NCBI GenBank assembly: GCA_008330645.1
Contig: VLTN01000007.1
Coordinates: 62,001 to 126,000 of the forward strand
DNA from: Cafeteria roenbergensis
Lineage: Eukaryota > Sar > Bigyra > Bicosoecida > Cafeteriaceae
Reading direction: 5' to 3'
Length of the DNA stretch: 64,000 nucleotides
Each line of letters starts with the position of its first letter. The first letter of the stretch is position 1. The translations under genes and the position numbers were made by a program. The notes below the pieces were generated by a model. It searched no databases, was not told the origin of the DNA, and was given only the letters and a program-made list of their open reading frames with translations. Shown here one piece after another: positions 9,179 through 20,800 of the stretch.

Positions 9179-11548
9179 TCAAGCCTTGGCCCGCCGGCTG
9201 CGCTTGCCGCTGGCCTTGGCCTGCTTCGAGGCTGCCGGGGAGCGCGCACGCTTAGCGTGCTTGGCAGACTTGCTGGCGCTCGGCTCGGCCTCGGGCTCGC
9301 CGGAGTCGTACCGCAAGGCGCGGCCGTCGACAGAGGCCTCCTCTGCCTCCTCCTCCTCCTCGTCACTCCCCTCCTCCTCCGGCCCTGCGGCAGCTGCTGC
9401 AGGGGCGGGCATCGCCGCTGGCTCCGCGGGGGTGAGGCGGCGAAGCAGGGCGATGCTAGCCTCGACCTCGGACGCATCGGCAGTGAGCCCCCAGGTGGGG
9501 AGGCCAGCGGACAGGACGGCGGAGCCGCCGCCGATGCCGCCGCCGGCCATGGCGGCCAGGGCAGCGTCGATGACGTAGGCAGCCTGCTCGATGTGCTCGC
9601 AGCGCGTGGCGTGGCGCGCGCCGTAGGCGAAGGCGGCGCGGGCAGCGGCGCCGAAGCCCGGAACGCCCAGCAGGCGCGGCGCCGGCACGGTGCGCAGTGC
9701 GGCGCCGATGACGCGGTGGGCGAGCGCGGCGGTGCCCGCGCGGGTGTTCCACGAAGCGGCCCAGCGCAGCATCCGGCCGAGCAGCTCCTGGGGCAGCCCA
9801 CCAAGCACAGAGCACAGGACGGCGTCGCCCTTGGCGGCTTGGCCAGCCTCGGAGGCACCGCCCTCGCCGGGGCCCTCCCCGTCGATGCCGGCCTCGGCCT
9901 CCGCGGCCACAGCCTGCGCGACCCGGCGCTCGTCAGTGAGGGTGCCGATGGCGCCTCCCGCGGCGAGGGAAGCGGCGGCCTCGACGGTGCCCTGGGGCGC
10001 AAAGTCCTCCCCGCTGCGGGCCGCCATCATGTCCACGTACTCGGCATGCATGCGCGAGGTCCAGTCGCCCGTGGCGGCGCCGAGGGCTGACATGGGGCCC
10101 CGGCCGGGGCGGGCCTTGGGGGCGGGGCCCTTGACGAGCAGCTCGTCGAGAATCGCTCGGAGGCGCTGGGGCTTCTCGAGCTCCAGGCAGAGCGCCGAGG
10201 CCGCGGCGTAGTCACGCGTGGCCATGGCGGCGAGGAGGCGGCCCTCCTGGGCCTCGCGCTGCTCGGCCTCCTTGGCGGCTGCCACGGTCTGCTCGGCCGT
10301 GGTGTCGCGCCAGAGGCGGAGCGTGCCGTCGCCCGCGCCGGTGGCGCACTCAGCCTCGCCGGCGGGGGCGCCGTCGGCCGAAGAGGCGCCCGCCGCGTCC
10401 TCAGACCACGCCCCCGATGCGCCGGTGCGCGGGGGGCGCACGGCCAGGGCCCAGGCGCGGTCTTCGTGCGCCTCGCCGGTCCAGACGCAGTCGCTCTCAG
10501 CGACTGACCAGAGCTTGAGGAGGCCGTCGGCGCCGGAGGAGAGGAGCTGCTTGCCCCCTCGCAGGAAGGCAAGGGCGAGGACGGAGGAGGTGTGGCCCTC
10601 GAGGGTGCGCAGGCAGCGCCGCTCCGTGACGGACCACACGCGGACGGTGCGGTCGGCGGCCGCGGTGGCCAGCACCTGCTCCGAGGGGCTGAACCGGACC
10701 GCCCAGACGCCGCGCTTGTGGCCGGAGAGCGTTGCCACGGGGCGCAGGTCGGCCGCCGACCAGAGCTTGACAGTCTTATCGGCGCCGGCCGACGCAACGA
10801 GCTTGTCGTTGGGGCTCACGTCCACAGCGTTCACCTCCTTCTCGTGGGCACGGGTGGCCGCGGCAGAGGAAAGCGTGACGGGGGCGGCGGCGGCGGCAGC
10901 CACGCCCTCGTAGACGGGAAGCCCGAGGAGGCCGGTGCAGCCAGGGGCGGAGGGGTCCGCCGGCGGGGCCCCGAGCGCCGACAGCACCGGGAGCACTTCC
11001 CACCGCTGCAGCGTGCGGTCGCGAGAGCCGGTCACGAGCCAGAGGCTCTGCGAGGCGCCGGCAGAGCCGCCCTTGGCCGCGGAGTCACGCGCCGCCTGGA
11101 AGGTGGTGCGCCTCGCGACCCAGCGGACGGCGGTCACCGCCTCCGTGTGGCCAGCGCACACGCCCACGCAGGTGCCGGTGGCCACGTCGAAGATGCGGCA
11201 GGTGCCGTCCTTGGACGCTGTGGCCAGCAGGGCGCCGTCGGGCGAGGCTGCCAGCGCGAGCACGGTCTGGGTGTGGCCGCGAAGGGTGGCCATCACGGCG
11301 CCCTGCGCGGCAGAGCCGGCGGGGCGGGTGGACGGAAGCGCGGGGTCCATCAGGTGCACCACGGGGGAGGCAGCGGCGACAGCCACCGCGGCGCGGGGGT
11401 GGGCCGCGGCGGTTGCGGTTGCGGCAATGGCAGTGTCAACTGACTCCGCGTCGGAGGAGGAGGACGACGAGGACGAGACGGAGGAGGCGGAGGTGGCGGC
11501 AGACTCGGCATCGTCGTCGCTGTCGGCGGACTCATCCGCCTCGCCGCC

Positions 11549-11585
<37 letters not shown>

Positions 11586-13129
11586 GCGGCATCGCCAACG
11601 ACACCAGCCGTGGTTCGCTCCGGGGGCGCCGAGTAGCTTGCCGACGGCACCACCCACTCCAGGGCAGACACCTCGGCCGCGTGGCCCACCACAGCGCCGC
11701 GGTGGCCGAGGAGGCGCGGCTGGCCCTCCACGCCGCCAGCCTGCAGCATGTGGACGTCGCTGGTTCCCGTGGCGGCGAGCAGCAGCGGGTACGGCCGGCC
11801 GTCGGGGGCGCTTCCGACCATGGCCCAGGCCGCGAACTCGCCGCGGTCTGCCGACGCGGCCTCGGCCTCGCCGCCGAGGCCGGTGCCCGTTTCGGCCGCA
11901 GCGGCGCGCTGCGCGTCCGCTGCCGCCGCGCGAGCCGCTGCCTCGTTGGGGGCGGCGAGCTCTGCGAGCGTGCGGCGGCCAGCCTCGCCGCACTCGGCGC
12001 CGCCAGCCGCCACGCGCCACAGCCGCACCAGGCCTCTGCGGCCCACGGTGAGGAAGAACCCGTCGGCGCCGGCGTGTCCCGCCGGGCGGCACCCGGGCCC
12101 CCCCTCCGGCCAGGAGAGCACGCGGGGCACGGCCTCGTAGAGGGGCACGGTGCTGACCGCGCGCCAGGCGCGGCTGGGGGCGCCGGCCTTGGCCTCGGGC
12201 ACCGCCCAAACGACCATGGTGCGGTCGCGCGCCACGGTGCAAGCCACGCGGGTGGGGCGGCCGGCGCGCCCGGCGACCGCGTCCGTCTCCCCCGCAAAGG
12301 CCACGTCGTCCACGGGGGCCGAGTGGGCCGTGTCGCTCTCCATGATGCACACCCCGCGAGACGCGGAGCCCGACCCGCCGGCCTGGCGCTGGCCAGCGCG
12401 GCCTCCGAGCGACCACACACGCAGCGCCGTGTCGCCGGCGTCGGTGGCGGTCACGAGCTCGGCGCGGGCGGCGTCCGGGTGGAAGCGCACCATCGAGACG
12501 ATGCCACGGTGCCCGCGCAGGCTGTGGGTCGCGTACCCGCCGGCGACGTCCCAAACGAAGCAGGCTCGGTCGGCGCCCCCGGTGGCCAAGAGGGTTCCCG
12601 AGGCGTCGAACGCCATGGACACGACGGGGCGGGTGTGCGCGCGGATCTCCCGCTCCACCCGCCACACGAGGCGGCCCGGCGCGCGCTTGGAGGCCGCGGT
12701 CTCGGTGTCCTCCTCCGAGGCGTCCAGAGCCGCCTCCTGCTCCGTGCAGGACCACAGGCGCACGACGAGGGCCTGCCCCGCCGTGGCGACAAAGCGCCCC
12801 CGCGGGTGCACTGCGAAGGCCGTGGCCTCGTCGCGGCCGCGGGCGAGCGCGCCCGTCACCGACTCCAGGTGCTTGGGCCCGCTGGCCAGCTCTTGCCACA
12901 CCTCCCCGCGCGCCAGGTCCGCCACCACAATGACATCATCGCGCCTGCATGCGACGGGCAGCAGCGGAGCAAGGCCCGCAGCCGCCTTGGCCGCAAACTC
13001 TGGCACGTTTTCGGGTTGCGGAATGGCCTCGATCGGCCCGCCAGTGTACACCGCTCCGAGCTCGCGGAACTGCTCCCACGCAGTCGAGTGCGCGTGAGAG
13101 CGCAAGTCCGCCTTGAATGAGGCTGCCAT
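9179..13129 (-). CDS. UTP13: U3 snoRNP WD40 protein UTP13/TBL3
   Basis: Nucleolar component of the UTP-B subcomplex of the small-subunit processome (pre-18S rRNA processing). Single exon, 1316 aa from ATG 13129 (MAASFKADLRSHAHSTAW). Two WD40 propellers: an N-terminal set (~60-500) with GTLLATGGADRACFVWDVA, and a second (~600-900) with the serial units DKLVASAGADKTVKLWSAAD, QVLATAAADRTVRVWSVTER and KQLLSSGADGLLKLWSVAES. A UTP13-type C-terminal helical domain follows (~950-1200, including YAAASALCLELEKPQRLRAI and LLGRMLRWAASWNTRAGTAA). The tail is basic (KRARSPAASKQAKASGKRSR), a likely nuclear signal. Poly-Ala and acidic linkers near residues 515-560 make it longer than yeast Utp13 (817 aa). 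Divergent with the IleRS gene. Confidence 0.93.
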
Positions 13130-13576
13130 GGTCGCGGTGCCGGCTGCTCCCGCGCTGGCGGCGGCTGAGCTGCGGTCCGGCCCTTTCTTTTTTGCTGCTT
13201 CACGCAGTCGAGAACGAGCGAGCGGACAGCCCCACGCGCAGCTCGGCGACAAATTGGCTGCACGAAACGCCGTGCGCTCCGACTGCCGGTGTGGGTCTGT
13301 CTTGCGCGAGAATGGGCTCGCGAAAGTGTTTGCGACGCCGCGAAGGCAGAGCGCTCCTCATCAACCCGCGCCGCGGCAGAGCAGCCGGCGACGAGCAAGC
13401 GGCCTGGCGCTGCCGGCCGACCGGCGGCCGCCGAGCCGAGACCGGAGCGCCGCCAGCGCCGCCGGGCGGGCACTAGGCTCGCCGCTCTCGGGCCCGAGGG
13501 CTGGTCTGCGCGGCAGCTTGCGGCTCGCGCCCCGCGCTCCGAGGCCAGCTGCCTCTCCGCCTGCGAGCAGACTGCA
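13130..13576. other. 447 bp divergent intergenic interval UTP13/IleRS
   Basis: No gene seen. It carries AGGCAGAGC at 13344-13352 and exact CGGCAGAGC at 13374-13382, both mid-interval, 194-224 bp from the IleRS ATG and more than 210 bp from the UTP13 ATG. Probably a bidirectional promoter with longer 5' leaders. Confidence 0.5.
13374..13382 (+). promoter_or_regulatory. CGGCAGAGC motif between UTP13 and IleRS
   Basis: Exact nonamer; 194 bp before the IleRS ATG, further than the usual 50-110 bp, so a weaker promoter candidate. Confidence 0.35.
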
Positions 13577-13921
13577 ATGGCGCAGGTCCGCATGACGGCT
13601 GACGCCCTGCGCGCGAGCCTGAGCCTGCCCAAGTCCGCGCTTCCGATGCGAGCCAACGCCGCGACTCGCGAGGCGCTGGCCCAGGTTCGCGTATCGCGCG
13701 ACGGCTACGTGCGCCAGCTCGAAGCGCGCAAGGGCCGACCGACCTTCGTGCTACACGACGGCCCCCCCTACGCCAACGGCAACGCCCACATGGGGCATCT
13801 GCTCAACAAGACGATCAAGGACGCTATCAACCGCCATGCCATGCTGCGCGGGAAGCGCGTTGTGTACATTCCAGGTGCGCGCCGACGAGGCGACGGCCGC
13901 TGCGCTGGGCCCAGCTGTGCA

Positions 13922-13953
<32 letters not shown>

Positions 13954-16900
13954 GCTCCCGACCTAGCGCGGTCTTCCTATCCAGCGCTCTTCTTGCGCCT
14001 CTGTGTTTGCTGTCCTGCTCAGGCTGGGATTGCCACGGGCTGCCCATCGAGCACAAGGCGCTGCAGTCGGTGGACGACCCCGACGCCGCCAGAATGCGGC
14101 CCTGGGTGGTGCGGCCTCAGGCGCGGTCGGTGGCGCTCGGCGCTCTCGCGGACCAGGCGCGCGACTGCGAGCGGTGGGGCGTGGCGGCAGACTGGGCGGC
14201 GGTCGGCGCCGCGGCCGCAGACCCTGCCGCTGGCGGCGCCGAGGGAGCCAGCGCCGGCGCCGCGACCCGCGGCGTGTGGCCCGGATCCTACCGCACGCTG
14301 GACCCCGCCTACGAGGGCATGCAGCTGCGCCTGCTGCGCTCGCTCATCGCGCGCGGGCTCGTGTTCAGGGGCCTGCGGCCGGTTCACTGGTCCCCCTCCA
14401 GCCTCACCGCGGTGGCCGAGGCAGAGCTCGAGTACGCGGACGACCACGTGTCTACGGCCGCGTGGGTGCGCTTCGACCTGGCGTCGCTGGACCACGCCGA
14501 CGCAGCGTCGCTGCCGCCGCAGCTCGCAGAGACCCTCGCCGCCTCCGCCAACGGTGGCTCGGCCGGCGTGTCCCTGGCCGCGTGGACCACCACTCCGTGG
14601 ACCCTGCCAGCGAACGAGGCGCTCTGCGTCCACCCGCGGCTCCGGTACGTCGCCGCCGCCGTGGAGGCCGACGAGGGCCCGCTCCCCCGCGGCCACCTGC
14701 TCGTCGTTGCGGAGACGCGCCTCGCGGAAGTGGAGGAGGCGCTGTGGCCGGGAGCGGACGCAGAAGCCCCTGACGGCGCCGACAGCGGCGCCCCCGCCGG
14801 CGCCGCGGCGCGGCCTAGGCGGCTGCGCGTGGTCGGAAGCCCCTTCGACGGGGCAGCGCTCGTCGGGGCGCGCTGCCGACACCCCCTTGCCGAGGCCGAC
14901 CCGGACACCTACGGCCCTGCGGCGCGCCTGCCCCCGGTGCTGGCTGGCGGCCACGTCACGGACGAAAGCGGCAGCGGCGTGGTCCACACGGCCCCCGGCC
15001 ACGGCGCCGAGGACTGGCAGTGCGTTCTCGAGTCGGCCTCGCCGCAGCTCTCCGGTGCGGCAGCAGCCGTGGAGGGCGGGGCGGAGGGGGCGGTGGGCGC
15101 GGCGTGGCTTCCCGCCGACGCGGCCCGCGCCGGTGCCGTGCGCGCCATGGCGGCGGAGCTCGTGGGGCTGGGGCCATCGGGCGCTGTGAACCGCGTCCGC
15201 TGCCCCGTGGACGCGGCGGGCCGCTTCACGGCTGAGGCCGGCTGGGACCTGGAGGGAGTAGACGCCACCACCGCCGGGTCGCAGCGCGTCCTGGAGGGGC
15301 TCTCCTCCGCGTCCTGCCTGCTCGCGTCGGCGGAGCACCGCCACCGCTACCCCATCGACTGGCGCACCAAGCAGCCAATCATGACCCGCGCCACGTGGCA
15401 GTGGTTCGCCTCGGCGGAGGCGCTGCACGAGGCCGCCTGCGCCGCCCTGGACGATGTCACCATGGTGCCGCCCGCCGGCAGAGCCCGTCTCGAGGCCGCA
15501 GTGCGCGGACGCAAGGCCTGGTGCATCAGCCGGCAGCGGAGCTGGGGCGTCCCCATCCCCGTCCACTACGCTGGGGGGGACGGCTCTGCGGGGGAGGGCA
15601 GCCCCGAGCTGGGCGACGACGTCCTCGCCGCCGCCGAGGAGCTGGTGACGCGGTGCGGCGCGGGCGCGTGGTGGACGGCCGCGGCGGACGGCGCGCTGCC
15701 GGCAGCGCGCGAGGACCTGCGAGCGATGGCGCGGGAGGGCGCGCTCGAGCGCGGGCGCGACACGCTGGACGTGTGGTTCGACAGCGGGGCGTCGTGGCTT
15801 GCAGCGTGGGCGGGGCGAGAGGGCAGCGAGGCCGAGCTCGGTCGGGGCGACGACGCGGCCCGGGCTCTGCCGGTGGCTGAGCCCGGGGCGGCTGCGGGGG
15901 GGTCACCCCTGCAGGGCATTCGCGCCGATGTTGTGTTCGAGGGCAGCGACCAGCACCGAGGCTGGTTCCAGTCATCCCTGCTCACAGCCGTGGCGGCTGC
16001 CCCCGAGGGCTCGGCGCCCCGCGCCCCGTTCGGCGCCGTTGTGACGCACGGGTTCGTGCTGGACGCGGAGGGCCGCAAGATGAGCAAGAGCCTCGGCAAC
16101 GTGGTCGCCCCGGCGGAGCTCATCGAGGCGCGCGACGGAGCGCCCGCGGGCGGGCAGGCGGCGGGGGCCGCGGGAACGCCCGCCAAGGGCACGGCGTCCA
16201 ACGGTAAACCTGCCAAGGGCAAGCCTGCCAAGAGCAAGCCTGCCAAGGGCAAGGGCAGGGGCCGGCCGGCCGCGCTGGACGGTGGCCTCGGGGCCGACGT
16301 TGTCCGCCAGTGGGCGGCCGCCACGGACTACACCACTGACGTGGTGCTGGCGGAGCAACCGCTGGCGTCGGCGGCAGATGGCGTGCGGCGCATCCGCAAC
16401 GTGTCGCGGTTCCTGCTGGGGGCCGTAACGCCGCGCGCCGTGCGCCTGTGGGAGGGCGACGGGGCCTGGAGCGAGCTGGCCGCCCGCCTTGCCGACGACC
16501 ACAGCGGCGTGGACGCCACGGCGCCGCTGATCGAGGCCTGGGCCGCGGCTGCGCCGTCTGCCGACAGCCTCCTCCAGCTGGAGCCCGGAGCCGCCGCGCG
16601 CGCCCCCGCTGGACCTCTGGAGCGGCTGGTGCTGCACCGCCTTCGGCGCACCGCAGAGGCGGCAGACGACGCCATCGGCTCGAGGTTCTCCACCGCCCGG
16701 GCCGTGGCAGAGCTGCAATCGTTCCTTTCAAACGACGTGTCGGCCCTGCTGGTGGATGCATCCAAGGACGCCCTGTACGCTGGCCTGCCCGCCCAGTGGC
16801 GCCGCGCGTCGGCGCAGGCGGCGGCCTGGCATGTTTTGCGGGGCGTTGCGCTGCTCACGTCGCCCATCACTCCGTTCCTCGCGGACGAAGTGTTCCAGGC

Positions 16901-17588
16901 ATCGGCGCTGCCGGTTCTGTGCCGGGGCGAGGCCCCGGAGCTGGGCGGGCGGGACCTGGCCCGGGACCCTCTCGCTCCAGGAGCCACGCTCGTGGACGCC
17001 ATCACGGCCATGGGCCCCAGCGGGTGGGAGGTGGCTGTGCCGTCGTGCTGGCGAGACGACTCGCTGGAGGCAGAGAACCGCTTCGGGGGCGTGGAGCTGC
17101 TTCGGTCGCTTGCGAGCCATGCACGGGAGGAGGCGCGCAGGGCAGGGGCCGTGCGCTCGGACCTTGAAACGGCCGCGACTGTTGTCGTGGAGGAGGGCTC
17201 GCCGCTGGCCGAGGCTGCGCGATGGATGGCTGGCCAGGGAGCTTTCACTTCCGGGGCGCAGCTGGCAGAGGCCGGAGGCTTCGACCCCGCAGCCTACCCT
17301 GGGCTGGAGCCCCTCTGCGACGTGCTGCGAGTGTCCGAGGCGACCATTGCGGAGGTTCCCTCTGGCACCGTGGCGGCTGCGGCTCGCGAGCTCGGCGGGT
17401 TTGTTGCTCACATCGCAACAGACACCGCAAGGCACGCCGGCCAGGCAGCCGTTGTGGTGGCAGCAGCACCTGGCCGCAAGTGCGCGCGGTGCTGGAGAGT
17501 AGACTCCTCCGTGCCAGTTGCTCCGGACGCAGCACTTGAGGTTGACCATTGCGTGTGCTCGCGCTGCGCGGCCGTGCTCCGCCACTGA
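13577..17588 (+). CDS. Isoleucyl-tRNA synthetase, bacterial/organellar type
   Basis: Class Ia synthetase charging tRNA-Ile. Exon 1 13577-13874, intron 13875-14022 (148 bp, phase 1), exon 2 14023-17588; 1287 aa. The join restores the invariant YIPGWDCHGLPIEHKA. The HIGH-equivalent is YANGNAHMGHLLNKTIKDA near residue 71 and KMSKS occurs in GRKMSKSLGNVV near residue 785. Editing-domain landmarks include WTTTPWTLPANEALCV and ESGSGVVHTAPGHGAEDW. The C-terminus has a CxxC...CxxC zinc finger (CARCWRV ... CVCSRCAA, ~1252-1280), found in bacterial-type IleRS and absent from the cytosolic eukaryotic type, so this is probably the mitochondrial enzyme. Odd: a Lys/Pro/Ala-rich repetitive insertion (repeats of KPAKGKPAKS) directly after KMSKS, about 40 residues. 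No clear targeting peptide. Confidence 0.93.
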
Positions 17589-17754
17589 ATATCCATGAAC
17601 TTGCTCGCGGCGCCAGCCCGTGTCAAACTCTCTGCGCCTGCGCGGGCCGCCCAAGCCGGAACTTGGGCTCGGACTTGGCACCGCCAAATCGGGAGCGCCC
17701 GGCTTTCTCGGCTTCTATGGCACGGCACGGGGCGTTTCTCGCCTTCCAGCTCGA

Positions 17755-17763
17755 CGGCAGAGC
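17755..17763 (+). promoter_or_regulatory. CGGCAGAGC motif upstream of ankyrin gene 1
   Basis: Exact nonamer ending 80 bp before ATG 17844, almost the same spacing as at the 901 gene and kinesin-13. Confidence 0.5.
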
Positions 17764-17843
17764 GACAATCTCATCTTGCAGCCGAGCGCTCGTCCGGATT
17801 CGAACCAAGCCGCACCAGCCTGCGAGCAAACCGCCGCCCGGAA

Positions 17844-20800
17844 ATGGGCGCTGGAGCCTCGCAGCACACAAGCGGCCTGCCGCTGTTCACGGCGGCCGGG
17901 GCCGGCGATGTGGCCGGGGTGTCTCGCTTGCTGGCAGCTGGGGCGCCCGTCGGCTGGGCCAACCCGTCAAAGGTGCGCGTTGCCGCAACGCCCGGGGCCC
18001 GGGACTGCGCGGTGCCTCGCCCCCCACGCCTGCACGCTCCGCCGTGCACTTTTTGTGGTTTTCGTGCTGACACAGAGCGGCTAGACAGCGCTGCACGCCG
18101 CTGCGGAAGCTGGGCACGCAGACGTGGTTCGCCTGCTGCTGGCCAAAGGCGCCGACCCAGAAGCTGGGAGCGAAGTAAGCCGTGTCTCCTCCCCGAAAGC
18201 GCTGCGGTGTATGCTGCGTAGCACATTGCGGTGTCCCGGCGCGACTCTGCGACTTGACGCCAGACCTGACCTGCGCGATCCGTCTGCTTCGAAATCGCAG
18301 GAGAGCTGGCCTCCCCTGCACTGCGCAGCCTTCCATGGTCATGTCGACGTCGTCCGCCTACTTCTGGATCATGGGGCGGATATCCTGTCCTATGACAAGG
18401 TGCGTCGTGGGCGCCAAGTTGCGACAGCTGCCTCAGCTCTCCATCGTCAGAATTTCCGACGCAGCGGCGCCGAAAGCATGGGTGCGAAAGAAACGGCGCT
18501 CACCAGACATCAAGCACGCCAGCGGTTGCTGACAACTCGCAGTTTGACAATCCAGTCCTGTGCCTCCCGGCCCGGGCTGGTCGCGCAGAGGTTGTGCAAT
18601 TACTCGTCGACCGTGGAGCCGACCCCTTCGCAACTTCCCATGTCAGCCAGCAATGTGGCATGTGACTTGACGTTCGAGGGGTATGCGACCGTCAGGGTGC
18701 AACGGCACGTTGTCTTGAGAGCCCGCGAGACCGCTTTCGTTTTGGCTTCGAAGAGTGCGTCCATCCACGCAGGATGGGTGGAACTACGTTGCTGACCTGA
18801 GTGGGCGTTGAGAGGCCGCTTGTTGGTGGAGGACTGGTGTTGACACAAATGGCTTAAGTTTGGCGCGGCGGGGACCGCACGGGGTCGCCCGAGGGACGGG
18901 AGGGAGGGTCAAACGATCGAATCGAGCACACGCACACCACTCGGGGCGCGCGCGTACGGCGGGTACGGGTGCGGGTGCGGCCGGTGAGCCCACGCGGGCT
19001 CGAACCGGTGTGCCCGCCCAAAGGGCGGGCTTGCGAGCGGGTCGGATGGCCCGCGCTTGCCGTGAGGCAGAGCCGGGGTCATGTGGTCGGGACCGCTCGC
19101 GCGCTAGTCGGAACGCATGCGCGCGGCGGGAACGGGATACGGCCGGCGAGCCCCCACGCGGGCTCGGGTCGGAGTGCTCGCCCAGAGGGCGGGCTTGCGA
19201 GCGGGTCGGGATGGCCCGCGCCTGCCGTGGGGCAGAGCGGGCCCGGTGTTGTTGCCGCATCTGAAGGCGGCCTCTCAACTCGAGGGGACAGCAGCACAAG
19301 ATTTACATCACAAACATGTGCATGTTGCTCGAAACGGCGAGGTTGAGACTTGCGAAAGGCTGCTGAATCGCATCGCTGACCCTGTGGAGTACGGTGAAGT
19401 GAGCATGTGCCACGCAATCGCGTGGCACTTGCACCACGCTTGCACCGCTCGGGGGCAGGGCGGGCGGCGTGGGAGGCTGGCACGTGTGCCTTGACCTGAC
19501 ACCGTGCCTCGCCCGGCGGAGAGCTTTCGCTCTGTGAAGCCGCAGAACTGTCAAGCCGCCCTCGCCGCTTCAAGCCGCGCGCATAGATGGGAGGTGGTTG
19601 AGATGCTTCTGGGCAGGGGAATAAAAGTAGGACACGAGTTTCCAGTGAGTCATCGCTTGTCGACACGGCCGAGGCAGCTGACTGCCCATGGCTGCGCGGC
19701 GGTGGGCGAATTTCCTCTGGCACGGACCGGACACCTGGTGGGTGTCGCTTGCATGACGGACAAGCACTCGTGCTCGCCAACTTCGCGTTGACAATAAACA
19801 AGGTCTTCACTGCAACCTGAGAGCTTTGGAATCAGGTCGGAGCGCTTCGCGATTGGGCCCGCGACGAATTGGTCGTCATCGTGTTTGGAGTCCTGCAGGC
19901 TGGAAACCATGCCCTTCGGTACGCTGCGTGCCAAGGTCGCCGGGACGATGTCAAGCTACTGTTGGACCTTGGCGCCGAGCCAACCTTGGCTGACGAGGTG
20001 GGCCTGCTGCGATGCTGGGCCGTGGCTGAAAACGCCATGCTGCGCAAGGCAGGACGCTGAGTCGCTGGCGCGGCGATTATCGGGGAACAGGGTCTCTGCC
20101 ATGCGGGAGGGTTCCATACTGCTCCCGATGTGAGCACGTCGCGCCGCACGCGTTCTGCAGGACGGCAACACCGCTTTGCTCCTGGCGTCTCGAAACGGCC
20201 ACCTTGAGACTGTCCGGCTGCTGCTGGACCGAGGAGGTGCAGTTGATTCCAAGGACAAAGTGAGCCTTATCGCAATCGTCATCGTTTGCGGCCTTTGGCG
20301 CCAAGATTCGCCTGGCAGTGCTGGCCGTCCAGCTTGGCCACCCCGCAGGCTTGGTTGGTTTGGGAAAGGCACGCACGACGCTAAGCTCCACACTCCTGCA
20401 CCTCCCACCGCCTGCAGCGAGGGAACACAGCGCTTCTTCGCGCGCTCAGCTCTCGTCGGCCCCATGTGGCTCGGCTGCTTGTTGAGCGAGGTGCCAATGT
20501 CCATGCCAAGAATGCTGTGAGTCGCTGCGTCCCTGACGGCACTCGCATCTCCCTGGCAGTGGGTTCACGACGATGGAGGCAATAGCAGCTCTTGGGTGGG
20601 ATGCGATTGGTCGAGCCGCTCACCTCGCAGCGAGGTCAAAGTCCCCTGTTTCTGGCGGCGTGGTTTGGGGATGTTGAAAGCCTGCGCCTCCTTCTGCTCC
20701 GCAGCGCCGACGTCAACGTCAAGTGCAACGTGAGTCGCTTAAGCCTGTGCCTTCCCGCACCGTCCTTGCTCGGCAAGAATTCGCACAGCCAGTGGTGGAG

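Noticed and set aside
17771-17843. ggattcgaacc (reverse of a tRNA T-loop GGTTCGAATCC) upstream of ankyrin gene 1
   Set aside because: The flanking bases do not form a T-stem, acceptor stem or D-arm, so no tRNA gene can be folded.
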